From: Pontibacter akesuensis
GTDB taxonomy: Bacteria; Bacteroidota; Bacteroidia; Cytophagales; Hymenobacteraceae
Direction: 5' to 3'
Length of the DNA stretch: 64,000 nt
Assembly: GCF_001611675.1 (NCBI RefSeq)
Contig: NZ_CP014766.1
Location: 4,649,422 to 4,713,421, forward strand
Numbering within the stretch: the first letter of the stretch is position 1; every line of letters starts with the position of its first letter. Made by a program: the position numbers and the translations under genes. Below are positions 34,918-43,385 of the stretch, piece after piece. The notes beneath the pieces were generated by a model, which saw only the letters and a program-made list of their open reading frames with translations, was not told the origin of the DNA and searched no databases.

Positions 34918-37900
34918 TTGGAAAAGGAACAGTCAACAAATTACTTCAAAGTTATAGGAAAAGCTATTCTAAAAATAGTTTTGGGGCTTTTCCTGTTCCT
35001 TTTGCTGCTGTTTGCAGCCGTTTTCGTCGCCATTCGGTTTCCGGCTGTGCAAACGAAGGTGGCGCAGCGCGTAGCCGCCTACTTGTCGGAGGCTACCCAG
35101 CATGAAGTAACCATCGGCAGCGTAGACATCGAATTTTTCTCGAGGGTGGTACTCGAAAAACTGCAGGTGCAGGACAACCGCGATAAAGAACTTTTCTATG
35201 TGGGCCGGGCCGAAGCCGATATCGATGCCTTCTCCCTTTTAGACCTGAACAACCTTTCCATCAGCACACTTACGTTACAGGAGCCACGGGCCAACCTGGT
35301 GCAGTACCAGGGGAGCGACACCCTTAACTTGAGCAGCTTTTTTGATGCCTTGGGCGATCTCTTTGTGAAGGACACCACCAAGCCCGCTGAACCGTTCAAC
35401 TTTAAACTTGGGGAGCTTATTATTAAAGATGGCCGGTTTACGTACGATAACTTTAACGAGGCGCCAACCGAGTATGGCATCGATTACAGCCACCTGTCGG
35501 TTGCCAATTTAAACGGGCGCTTCAGCGAAATAGCCCTGGAAGACACACTCCGGGTGAAGGTAACAGACCTTACCGCCCTTGAAACCCGCTCCGAAACCAG
35601 GCTGCACAACTTGGACACCCGCTTAACCTACGCCCCCACGTTTATGGAGTGGGATGCGCTGGACCTGCAACTGAACCAGAGCAACCTGCAGCACTACCTG
35701 CGCTTCGATTATAACGCCATCAGCGACTTCGGCACCTTTATCGACAGTGTGCGCATAAATGCCGAGTTAATAGACTCCAAAGTATACTCACAGGACATTG
35801 CCGTATTCGCCCCGCAAATGCGGGAATACGATGAGACACTGCTGGTAAACTCGCTACAATTTAAAGGGCTAGTATCAGATTTTAATGCTACAAACGTCGA
35901 CCTGGCCTACGGCGACAACACGCACATCGTTGGAAGCATAAGTGCAGACGGTCTCCCTAACTTCAAAGAGACCTTTGCCAACCTGCGCCTGAAGCCCTCT
36001 ACCATCAGCGCCAAAGACCTGCAGCAGTTTTTGCCTGCCGATGCCTATAAAACGGCCGCACGCCTTGGCAAAGTAGCGTTGGAAGGCCGTTTCCTTGGAT
36101 TTTACAACGACTTCGTGGCAAACGGGGAATTCAATACAGCCCTGGGCAAGGTAAAGTCAGACATCAACCTAAAAATAGACGACAACACCCGCCGCTCCTC
36201 CTACAGTGGCTTTGTGACCACAAACGGCTTTAACCTGGGCCGCCTGCTGGATAAGGAAGATCAGTTCAAGACGATCTCCATGAGCGGGCGCCTGCAGGGT
36301 TCGGGCTTTACGCTACAGGATGCCAATGTGAAACTGAATGCCGAGGTTGGCCAGCTCCAACTGCTCGGCTACAATTACCAGAATATTAAAGCAAACGGCG
36401 TACTGAACAAGCAGGTCTTCACCGGCGAAGTTTCCATCAACGACCCTAATCTGATGTTCACAGCAAATGGGGAAGTGAACCTGGCCAATGAGAAAAAAGC
36501 ATTCAATATGATGGCTGACCTGGAGCGCGTAAACCTGCAGGCGCTCAGGCTGTCTGAGGAGCCGCTTATTATCAGTGCAGAGGCGAACCTGAACTTCAGG
36601 GGCCTGGCCCTGGATGATTTCGAAGGAACAGCCAAGTTCGATAGTGCCTATGTGATCTACAAAGGCAACCAGCTCCCAATCGACTCGGTGCTCATCCGCT
36701 CTGAGATAGCGGGTGGCGAGCGGAGCCTGTACATTACCTCCGACCTGCTGGCGCTGAACGTGAACGGCAACTTTGACTATACTACCCTGATTGATGACAT
36801 TCAGCGGCTGGCACAGGAGTACAGGCTGAACTTCGAAAGCGATGAGGCAGCGACTACCGCTTATTATAACCGAAAGCCAAATACACTTGCCAGTGGGGAA
36901 TATGCCGTGCAATACGAGTTATATTTAAAGCACGTCAATCCCCTTCTCGACCTCTTTGCGCCGGAACTGGCCATTTCAGATTTTTCTAAAGTGGAAGGGT
37001 CCTTCCGCTATGGCAATACCGCAATTCTGGAACTATACGCCGGTATCGACACTATTGTATATGATGACTACCGCCTCTACGGCAATGCCATTGAACTGAA
37101 TACATCCAAACTGCAGGATAACCCTGATGTGCTGGCCGCCGCACTTTTCACCTCCCAAAAACAAGACCTGCCGGGCGTAGGAAACACACAGGACTTTTAC
37201 GTAGAGGGCATCTGGAGCGAACGGACCATAAACTTTGCCACCAGCGTGCGCCAGCCTGAGCAAAATAACCGCGCTCTGATCACTGGCGATTTAAACTTTC
37301 TGCCAAGCCAGGTGCAGATCGTTTTTGATGAATCGAACATTACCCTGCAGCAGAACCCCTGGGCATTTGTGCCGGGCAACACGCTCTACATCAGCGAGGG
37401 CGGCCGGAGATTGGTATTTGAAGACTTTGCGCTCACTAACCTGAACCAGGTGATCCGGGCAGAAGGCACTGTTTCGGAAGACCCCGACAGCCGTCTGTTG
37501 GTGAATGTGGAGAATTTCAACCTGAACAACCTGAACCCGCTCATCGCCATGGACATAGCCGGTGAAATGACAGGTGAATTGCTGGTGCAGGACTTGTATG
37601 ATGAGGCGAAGCTGGATGCTTCCATGCGTATCGACTCCTTCTATCTCGACCAGGTGTTCATCGGCCACATTGTGGGCAGCACCGAATGGCTGAAGGCACA
37701 GCAGCGGGCTGTGGTGGACGTGGCCATTGAGCGCGAAGGAAAAAAAGTACTGACGGTAAGCGGTAACTACAACCCGGCAGCTAAAGAAGACCAACTGGAC
37801 CTGCTGGCGGTAATGGACCAGGCAAACCTGAAGCTGGCAGAACCAGTGTTGCGCGGATTGGTTTCAGATTTAAGGGGCGATATGGAGGGACGCATCCGCA

Positions 37901-39480
37901 TACTTGGCAGCCTCGACTATCCTATCCTGAAGGGCTCGGTGATGGTGACAAACGGGCAGTTCACTTTCGATTACCTGAATACGACGTACCGCTTTGACGA
38001 CCGCATCTACTTTGGACCGAACAGCATCAACTTCCGCAATGCACAGCTGCATGATATTTACGGAAACACAGGAACCATTACCGGCGGTATTGCACATGAC
38101 GGCTTTGCCAACATGGTAGTGGACCTGGAGGCGCGCTTCCGCGATTTTATGGTGCTAAACACTACCGAAAATCAGAACGAGCTCTTCTACGGAACTGCTT
38201 TTGCCACCGGCACCGCTAGCGTACTGGGGCCGGTAGATAACCTGCAGGTAAAGATTGATGCCCGCAGCGAGGAGAACACACGCATCGTGCTGCCGCTGGA
38301 CAACCAGACGGAAGTATCCCGGAAAGACTTTATCTCCTTCGTTAACCGGAACATTTCTGACAGCACTGGTGTGGCCGTGGCAGTGGAGGACCAGCGCGTG
38401 GACCTCTCCGGTATTAACCTTGACTTTAACCTGGATGTGACGGACGATGCCTACTTCGAGATCATCATCGACCGCACCACAGGTGATGTGATCCGAGGAT
38501 CAGGCAACGGCGATATTCAGATGACAATTGACACCCGCGGCGACTTTAACATGTACGGCACCTTCGAGATTACAGAGGGCGCTTACAACCTGAACCTGCT
38601 CGAAGGACTGATTACGCGTGAGTTCCAGGTGGTACCAGGAGGAACGATCACCTGGAACGGCGATCCGACTGCCGGCACGATGGATATAACGGCACATTAC
38701 ACGCAAATGGCTTCGTTTAGCGGCTTACTTCCCACAACTGCGGATGGCGACGAAATTATGGGACGCTATCCGGTTGTGGCTGTAATTGAGCTAAATGGCT
38801 CATTGCTCACGCCCCAGATTGAACTTGGTCTTGGCTTTGAGCAGTTGCCCCAAGGAGTTCAGACCAGGCTATATTCGCTGATTAACTCCATTAAAAGTGA
38901 TGAAAGTGAGCTGAACCGCCAGGTGTTCAGCCTTCTCGTGTTGCAGCGCCTCTCGCCTCAGGGTACGCTTGCCTTCGACAGCAGCATAGGTGCCGGTGCC
39001 GTGGGCGGCAGTTTGGGTAGCTTGCTGTCCAGCCAGCTAAACAATTTCCTGAGTAACCTCGACAGTAACTTGGAGATTGACATTGGCCTGGGCAACATTG
39101 GCCGAGACGCGCTGTCGTCGCTGCAGGTGCGCCTGAGTTATACTTTCCTGCAGGGCCGTTTGCGCGTGACGAACGAGTCCGGCTTTAACAACGGCCCTGA
39201 CGATGCGACCAGGGGAACATCCTCTTATGTTGGCGACTGGACATTAGATTACTATATTTCCAGGACGGGCGAGCTACGGGGCCGGCTGGAATATAATTCT
39301 ACGCCCAACATTTACACGGGCCGCATCACCCAAAGCCAAAGTATCAGTTTGCTCCACACAAAACGCTTCGACAGCCTGCGGGAGTTGTTCGGCAGTGAGC
39401 GGCGCAAAAGGGAACGGGAGCAACTGGAGCAGGAAAGGGACCGCATCATACTTGATTCTGACCCACGTTTGGAACTGTAA
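34918..39480 (+). CDS. tamB: TamB-like translocation/assembly module protein (DUF490)
   Basis: A 1520-residue inner-membrane-anchored protein of the AsmA/TamB superfamily, expected to span the periplasm as a long beta-structured groove. It would work with a TamA/Omp85 protein in outer-membrane protein assembly or lipid transport. One N-terminal membrane segment (about residues 18-38, KIVLGLFLFLLLLFAAVFVA) is followed by AsmA-like sequence (FPAVQTKVAQRVAAYLSE) and a very long repetitive beta region. The C-terminal DUF490 part (about 1050-1470) includes LLEGLITREFQVVPGGTITW and the GSLLTPQIELGL box. The start is a TTG at 34918; an in-frame stop lies five codons upstream and no ATG is near. It ends at the terminator at 39484. 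No tamA is adjacent. Confidence 0.9.
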   Translation: MEKEQSTNYFKVIGKAILKIVLGLFLFLLLLFAAVFVAIRFPAVQTKVAQRVAAYLSEATQHEVTIGSVDIEFFSRVVLEKLQVQDNRDKELFYVGRAEADIDAFSLLDLNNLSISTLTLQEPRANLVQYQGSDTLNLSSFFDALGDLFVKDTTKPAEPFNFKLGELIIKDGRFTYDNFNEAPTEYGIDYSHLSVANLNGRFSEIALEDTLRVKVTDLTALETRSETRLHNLDTRLTYAPTFMEWDALDLQLNQSNLQHYLRFDYNAISDFGTFIDSVRINAELIDSKVYSQDIAVFAPQMREYDETLLVNSLQFKGLVSDFNATNVDLAYGDNTHIVGSISADGLPNFKETFANLRLKPSTISAKDLQQFLPADAYKTAARLGKVALEGRFLGFYNDFVANGEFNTALGKVKSDINLKIDDNTRRSSYSGFVTTNGFNLGRLLDKEDQFKTISMSGRLQGSGFTLQDANVKLNAEVGQLQLLGYNYQNIKANGVLNKQVFTGEVSINDPNLMFTANGEVNLANEKKAFNMMADLERVNLQALRLSEEPLIISAEANLNFRGLALDDFEGTAKFDSAYVIYKGNQLPIDSVLIRSEIAGGERSLYITSDLLALNVNGNFDYTTLIDDIQRLAQEYRLNFESDEAATTAYYNRKPNTLASGEYAVQYELYLKHVNPLLDLFAPELAISDFSKVEGSFRYGNTAILELYAGIDTIVYDDYRLYGNAIELNTSKLQDNPDVLAAALFTSQKQDLPGVGNTQDFYVEGIWSERTINFATSVRQPEQNNRALITGDLNFLPSQVQIVFDESNITLQQNPWAFVPGNTLYISEGGRRLVFEDFALTNLNQVIRAEGTVSEDPDSRLLVNVENFNLNNLNPLIAMDIAGEMTGELLVQDLYDEAKLDASMRIDSFYLDQVFIGHIVGSTEWLKAQQRAVVDVAIEREGKKVLTVSGNYNPAAKEDQLDLLAVMDQANLKLAEPVLRGLVSDLRGDMEGRIRILGSLDYPILKGSVMVTNGQFTFDYLNTTYRFDDRIYFGPNSINFRNAQLHDIYGNTGTITGGIAHDGFANMVVDLEARFRDFMVLNTTENQNELFYGTAFATGTASVLGPVDNLQVKIDARSEENTRIVLPLDNQTEVSRKDFISFVNRNISDSTGVAVAVEDQRVDLSGINLDFNLDVTDDAYFEIIIDRTTGDVIRGSGNGDIQMTIDTRGDFNMYGTFEITEGAYNLNLLEGLITREFQVVPGGTITWNGDPTAGTMDITAHYTQMASFSGLLPTTADGDEIMGRYPVVAVIELNGSLLTPQIELGLGFEQLPQGVQTRLYSLINSIKSDESELNRQVFSLLVLQRLSPQGTLAFDSSIGAGAVGGSLGSLLSSQLNNFLSNLDSNLEIDIGLGNIGRDALSSLQVRLSYTFLQGRLRVTNESGFNNGPDDATRGTSSYVGDWTLDYYISRTGELRGRLEYNSTPNIYTGRITQSQSISLLHTKRFDSLRELFGSERRKREREQLEQERDRIILDSDPRLEL
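34947..34954 (-). promoter_or_regulatory. -7 promoter box for tsaD, inside the TamB-like gene
   Basis: The minus strand reads TAACTTTG (34954-34947), a TAnnTTTG match 31 bases before the tsaD ATG. No -33 TTTG is seen. Confidence 0.45.
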
Positions 39481-39483
39481 CTA

Positions 39484-39516
39484 AAAAGCCTGCCTCCAAC
39501 CGGAGCAGGCTTTTTT
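39484..39516 (+). terminator. Terminator of the TamB-like gene
   Basis: AAAGCCTG-CTCC pairs with GGAGCAGGCTTT (one bulged C, loop AACC), followed by a T-run, 4 bases after the stop. Confidence 0.85.
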
Positions 39517-39558
39517 AATTCCCCTTGAAGGATGCCCTGCATATTAGAAATATATTTC

Positions 39559-39566
39559 TAATTTTG
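39559..39566 (+). promoter_or_regulatory. -7 promoter box for the ftsX-uppP-truB-ribF operon
   Basis: TAATTTTG matches TAnnTTTG, 18 bases before the ATG at 39585. A purine-rich GAGGAGG (39568-39574), an unusual clear Shine-Dalgarno-like run for this genome, lies 10 bases before that ATG. Confidence 0.6.
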
Positions 39567-39584
39567 CGAGAGGAGGCAACAGGT

Positions 39585-40481
39585 ATGGCTACGAAAGTAA
39601 AACACGTAAAAAAGAAAAAATTAGGTAATTACCCGCACACCATGGTGGTGTTCAGCATTACGCTGGCCCTCTTCGTGATCGGGCTGTTCGGTTTGCTCCT
39701 GATTCATGCCGGCAAGCTGTCGGAGAAGGTGAAGGAGAGCCTGGAGATGCAGGTGTACCTGGACCGCAACCTGACTGAGGTGCAATTGGTGCGCCTGCAG
39801 AAGACCTTTGCCGCCAAAGAGTTTATCGCTTACAAAAACGACACCGCGCAGGTGCGCTTCGTGTCTAAGGAAGAAGGGGCCAAGGCCTTTTTAGATGAGA
39901 CAGGCGAGGATTTTATGGAATTTTTGGGCGACAACCCGCTGCGCGACGCCTATGTGCTCAGAATTGATGCCGACCACTCCAGCTCAGCCATGCTTAAAAG
40001 TATAAAAGTAGACCTGGAGTCGATTGACGGGGTGCACGAGGTGCAGTACGTGGAGAGCCTCATCGAATCAATCAATGAAAACATCAAAAAGATAAGCATT
40101 GTGCTTCTTGGCTTTGCTGCCATACTTGTGCTCGTAGTCACCATTCTGATCAACAATACCATTAAACTGGCCTTATACTCGCAGCGGTTTCTTATCCGGA
40201 GCATGCAATTAGTGGGGGCTACTTCGTTCTTTATCCAGCGCCCGTTCCTGAACAGAGCCGCCTGGCAGGGTGTAATGAGCGGCATCCTTGCTTCTGCCTT
40301 GCTCTTTGGATTGATGCAGTACGCATATACACAGGTGACGGAGCTACAACTGCTGCGCAACGACGAGCAGACGTACATCTTGATGGGTGCCCTTGTGGTG
40401 GTGGGGCTTATCATAGGCTTCATGAGCTCCTATAGGGCCGTACGAAAATATTTAGGCATGTCACTAGACGAATTATACTAA
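39585..40481 (+). CDS. ftsX: Cell division protein FtsX (ABC permease)
   Basis: A 298-residue FtsX, the membrane partner of FtsE, which couples septal peptidoglycan hydrolysis to division. A basic cytoplasmic N-terminus (MATKVKHVKKKKLG), first membrane helix (about residues 21-42), an extracytoplasmic domain (about 45-170), and three C-terminal helices with the FtsX core are visible. I place the start at the ATG at 39585. A longer frame from 39525 would include the promoter at 39559-39566, while a GAGGAGG run sits just before 39585. ftsE is not adjacent, as is usual in Bacteroidota. DUF3098, uppP, truB and ribF follow in one operon. Confidence 0.9.
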   Translation: MATKVKHVKKKKLGNYPHTMVVFSITLALFVIGLFGLLLIHAGKLSEKVKESLEMQVYLDRNLTEVQLVRLQKTFAAKEFIAYKNDTAQVRFVSKEEGAKAFLDETGEDFMEFLGDNPLRDAYVLRIDADHSSSAMLKSIKVDLESIDGVHEVQYVESLIESINENIKKISIVLLGFAAILVLVVTILINNTIKLALYSQRFLIRSMQLVGATSFFIQRPFLNRAAWQGVMSGILASALLFGLMQYAYTQVTELQLLRNDEQTYILMGALVVVGLIIGFMSSYRAVRKYLGMSLDELY

Positions 40482-40484
40482 CAA

Positions 40485-40706
40485 ATGGAAGAAACTAAAA
40501 AGAAGCAGCTCGCTTTCGGCAGCAAGAACTATCGCCTGATGCTGCTTGGCATTGCGCTGCTGATTGTTGGCTTTATCATCATGTCGTTGGATACAGAGCC
40601 CTACGGGTTGGGATTCCTGGGCATCACGCTCGGACCGCTAGTAGTGCTGGCAGGTTTTGCCGTTGAAATTTTCGCCATCATGGCCAAGGACAAAAAGCAG
40701 GATTAA
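40485..40706 (+). CDS. DUF3098 small membrane protein
   Basis: A 73-residue protein with two membrane segments (about residues 18-35 and 44-66) and charged ends (MEETKKKQLAFGSKNYR at the N-terminus and AKDKKQD at the C-terminus). This is the DUF3098 family, found in Bacteroidota between ftsX and uppP as here. It starts 3 bases after ftsX and its stop directly abuts the uppP ATG, so it is tightly coupled to both. The context suggests a role at the division site or in undecaprenyl metabolism (inference). Confidence 0.88.
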   Translation: MEETKKKQLAFGSKNYRLMLLGIALLIVGFIIMSLDTEPYGLGFLGITLGPLVVLAGFAVEIFAIMAKDKKQD

Positions 40707-41540
40707 ATGAGTGTATGGCAGGCTATTATCTTAGCCATTGTTGAAGGATTAACCGAGTTCCTGCCCGTTTCCTCTACGGGACACATGATTATCGCTTCCA
40801 GCCTGATGGGCATCAATGAACTCCCGATTACGAAAGTTTTTGAGGTGAACATACAGTTTGGGGCAATTCTGTCGGTGGTGGTGCTGTACTGGCGCCGCTT
40901 TTTGCAGAGTTTCAATTTCTATACAAAGCTGCTTGTTGCTTTTATTCCGGCCGTTGTGTTTGGCCTGGCTTTCAAAGAAGTGGTAGATGCCATGCTGGAG
41001 AGCGTGGTAGTAACAGCCATCATGCTGGTGCTGGGGGGTATTGTGCTCCTGTTCGTGGATAAATGGTTCAGGCACTCAGATAAAGAGGAGATTACCTATA
41101 AAAATGCGGTTGTGATTGGCCTGTTTCAGTGCATTGCCATGATTCCGGGCGTTTCGCGCTCAGCAGCCTCCATTATTGGCGGCCTGGCACAGGGCGTGGA
41201 CCGGAAAACTGCGGCGGAATTCTCCTTTTTCCTGGCCGTGCCAACCATGCTGGCTGCCGCCTCTTATAAGTTTGTGGAGGATTTGCTGAAGCTGGAAATA
41301 TCCGATGTACTGAAACTGGACATCGAGAAAATACAGAACAGCTTTGCAGCCATCGATCCCAATGATATTCAACTGCTGTTGATTGGAAATGTGGTGGCGT
41401 TTGTGGTAGCAATGCTGGCCATTCGCTTCTTTATTAACTTCCTGACCAAGTATGGCTTCAAGATGTTTGGCTATTACCGCATCGCGCTTGGCGTGGTGCT
41501 GCTGACGCTGCTGGCCATGGGTTACGAATTAACTGTATAA
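40707..41540 (+). CDS. uppP: Undecaprenyl-diphosphate phosphatase (BacA/UppP)
   Basis: A 277-residue integral membrane enzyme that dephosphorylates undecaprenyl diphosphate, regenerating the lipid carrier for peptidoglycan and surface polysaccharides. Both family motifs are present: [15 protein letters not shown] near the N-terminus and [13 protein letters not shown] at about residues 149-161, with about eight hydrophobic segments. It is needed for the Wzx/Wzy-type locus at the right of this window, although it is not part of it. truB starts 2 bases after its stop. Confidence 0.96.
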   Translation: MSVWQAIILAIVEGLTEFLPVSSTGHMIIASSLMGINELPITKVFEVNIQFGAILSVVVLYWRRFLQSFNFYTKLLVAFIPAVVFGLAFKEVVDAMLESVVVTAIMLVLGGIVLLFVDKWFRHSDKEEITYKNAVVIGLFQCIAMIPGVSRSAASIIGGLAQGVDRKTAAEFSFFLAVPTMLAAASYKFVEDLLKLEISDVLKLDIEKIQNSFAAIDPNDIQLLLIGNVVAFVVAMLAIRFFINFLTKYGFKMFGYYRIALGVVLLTLLAMGYELTV

Positions 41541-41542
41541 CT

Positions 41543-42241
41543 ATGCCTTACGATTTTGCCGCAGGCGAAATACTGCTCCTGAACAAACCCCTCGACTGGA
41601 CTTCCTTTGATGTGGTTAAAAAAGTGCGCAACACCATTCGGGTAAAGAAAGTAGGCCACGCCGGCACCCTCGACCCTTTGGCTACCGGACTGCTTATACT
41701 TTGCACCGGCAAGTATACCAAGCGCATCGACGAAATTCAGGGACAGGAGAAAGAGTATACTGGCATTATCCGCCTGGGCGAAAGCACCCCCTCCTACGAC
41801 CGCGAAACTGAGGTAACCGAAACCCGCGACAGCAGCCACCTAACTGAAGCAGAAATTAAAGCTGCCGCACAGACCTTTGTTGGTACCATCGAACAAATCC
41901 CGCCTATTTACTCTGCCGTGCAGGTAGATGGGAAGCGCGCCTACGATCTGGCCCGAAAAGGCAAAGCCGTAGAACTGAAACCGCGCACAATTACCATTGA
42001 TGCGTTTGACATTACAAGTATAAACGGGCCGGAGGTGGCGTTCAGGGTTGTTTGCAGCAAGGGCACCTACATCCGCAGCCTGGCGCATGACCTGGGCGAG
42101 AAGCTGGGCGTGGGCGGGCACCTGTCTAAACTGGAGCGCACGCGCATCGGGGAGTATAAATTAGCTGATGCGCTGACCATTGAGGATATTGTAGAAATAA
42201 GACGAAAGCAGCTGGAGGACGCGAATGGAAGTAATCCGTGA
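41543..42241 (+). CDS. truB: tRNA pseudouridine(55) synthase TruB
   Basis: A 232-residue TruB, which converts U55 of the tRNA T-loop to pseudouridine. The catalytic Asp44 lies in GHAGTLDPLATGLLIL. LLLNKPLDWTSFDVV at the N-terminus and the KGTYIRSLAHDLGE motif are typical. The bacterial C-terminal PUA-like extension is short. Its end overlaps the start of ribF by 17 bases, a layout that is common in Bacteroidota and implies translational coupling. Confidence 0.96.
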   Translation: MPYDFAAGEILLLNKPLDWTSFDVVKKVRNTIRVKKVGHAGTLDPLATGLLILCTGKYTKRIDEIQGQEKEYTGIIRLGESTPSYDRETEVTETRDSSHLTEAEIKAAAQTFVGTIEQIPPIYSAVQVDGKRAYDLARKGKAVELKPRTITIDAFDITSINGPEVAFRVVCSKGTYIRSLAHDLGEKLGVGGHLSKLERTRIGEYKLADALTIEDIVEIRRKQLEDANGSNP

Positions 42242-43154
42242 TATAGCTGATTTTCCGCAATTAAGCTTTCCGGTTGTCACCAGCGGCACCTTTGACGGGG
42301 TGCATGTGGGGCACCAGAAAATACTGCGCCGCGTGCTCGAACGCGCCCGGCAGAGCGGTGGTCAGAGCGTGGTTATTACGTATTGGCCACACCCCCGCCT
42401 GGTGCTCTTCCCGGAAGACAACGACCTCCAGTTGCTCTCAACCATTGATGAACGCATTGAGCACCTGCGTTCGCTGGGCATTGACTACCTGCTGATTATC
42501 CCGTTCACCAAAGAGTTTTCCCGTACCACCTCCCGCAGTTTCATCACAGATATACTTGTGCGTGCCATTGGCACCAAGGTTCTTATTATTGGCTACGACC
42601 ACCGCTTTGGCAAAAACCGGGAAGGCAGCTTTGAGCACCTCAAAGCCCGCGCCGACCAGTATGGCTTTGAAGTGGAGGAAATTCCACGCCAGGACGTGGA
42701 CGATGTGGGCGTGAGTTCCACCAAAATCCGCCGTGCTTTGGAAAGCGGCGATATCGAAACAGCCAACAGCTACCTGGGCCGCCACTACAGCATCACCTCC
42801 ACCGTGGAGGAAGGGCAGAAACTTGGCCGCACCATTGGCTTCCCAACAGCCAACATGGCTATGCCGCCCGCGCATAAGCTCATACCCGGACACGGTGTGT
42901 ACGCAGTTTGGGCCGTGGTGCAGGAGCAGCGTTATCCGGCCATGATGAACATTGGCCTGCGCCCAACAGTGGATGGAAAGCAGCTAACGCTGGAAGTACA
43001 CCTGTTGGATTTCAGCGGCGACCTTTACGGCCAGACACTCACCGTTGCGTTTGTGGACCAATTGCGCAAAGAGCGGAAATTTGAGGGGTTGGAGGGACTG
43101 CAGGCTCAGCTGGAAAAAGACAAAGAGGCAACGAAACAACTGCTGCAGGTATAG
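42225..43154 (+). CDS. ribF: Bifunctional riboflavin kinase/FAD synthetase
   Basis: A 309-residue RibF that phosphorylates riboflavin to FMN and adenylates FMN to FAD. The N-terminal nucleotidyltransferase has GTFDGVHVGHQKIL, then IIGYDHRFGKNREGS and VSSTKIRRAL. The C-terminal riboflavin kinase domain (about 183-309) starts near GRHYSITSTVEEGQKLGRTI and contains GFPTANMA and the MMNIGLRPTV motif. It overlaps truB by 17 bases and closes the operon at the terminator at 43183. Confidence 0.96.
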   Translation: MEVIRDIADFPQLSFPVVTSGTFDGVHVGHQKILRRVLERARQSGGQSVVITYWPHPRLVLFPEDNDLQLLSTIDERIEHLRSLGIDYLLIIPFTKEFSRTTSRSFITDILVRAIGTKVLIIGYDHRFGKNREGSFEHLKARADQYGFEVEEIPRQDVDDVGVSSTKIRRALESGDIETANSYLGRHYSITSTVEEGQKLGRTIGFPTANMAMPPAHKLIPGHGVYAVWAVVQEQRYPAMMNIGLRPTVDGKQLTLEVHLLDFSGDLYGQTLTVAFVDQLRKERKFEGLEGLQAQLEKDKEATKQLLQV

Positions 43155-43182
43155 GCTATTGCAGTTTGAAGTATAAATAAGG

Positions 43183-43212
43183 AAGCGGCTATTTTCATAG
43201 CCGCTTTTTTTA
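43183..43212 (+). terminator. Terminator of the ftsX-ribF operon
   Basis: GAAGCGGCTAT pairs with ATAGCCGCTTT around TTTC, followed by seven T. It lies about 30 bases after the ribF stop. Confidence 0.88.
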
Positions 43213-43385
43213 TGCCAGAAGACAAAGATTGGGGTTGTATTTAATGGCTGCACCTGCCAGCGATACCGTATAGTATGATTTGCCAAAGCGTCCTTACCCA
43301 AAGCTGTCTCCCTATCGTTAACCGGCGGCTCCTGGCTTGGCTGCTTTGTATCGCCAATGGCACCCACAACCCTTGATTTGTTTAC

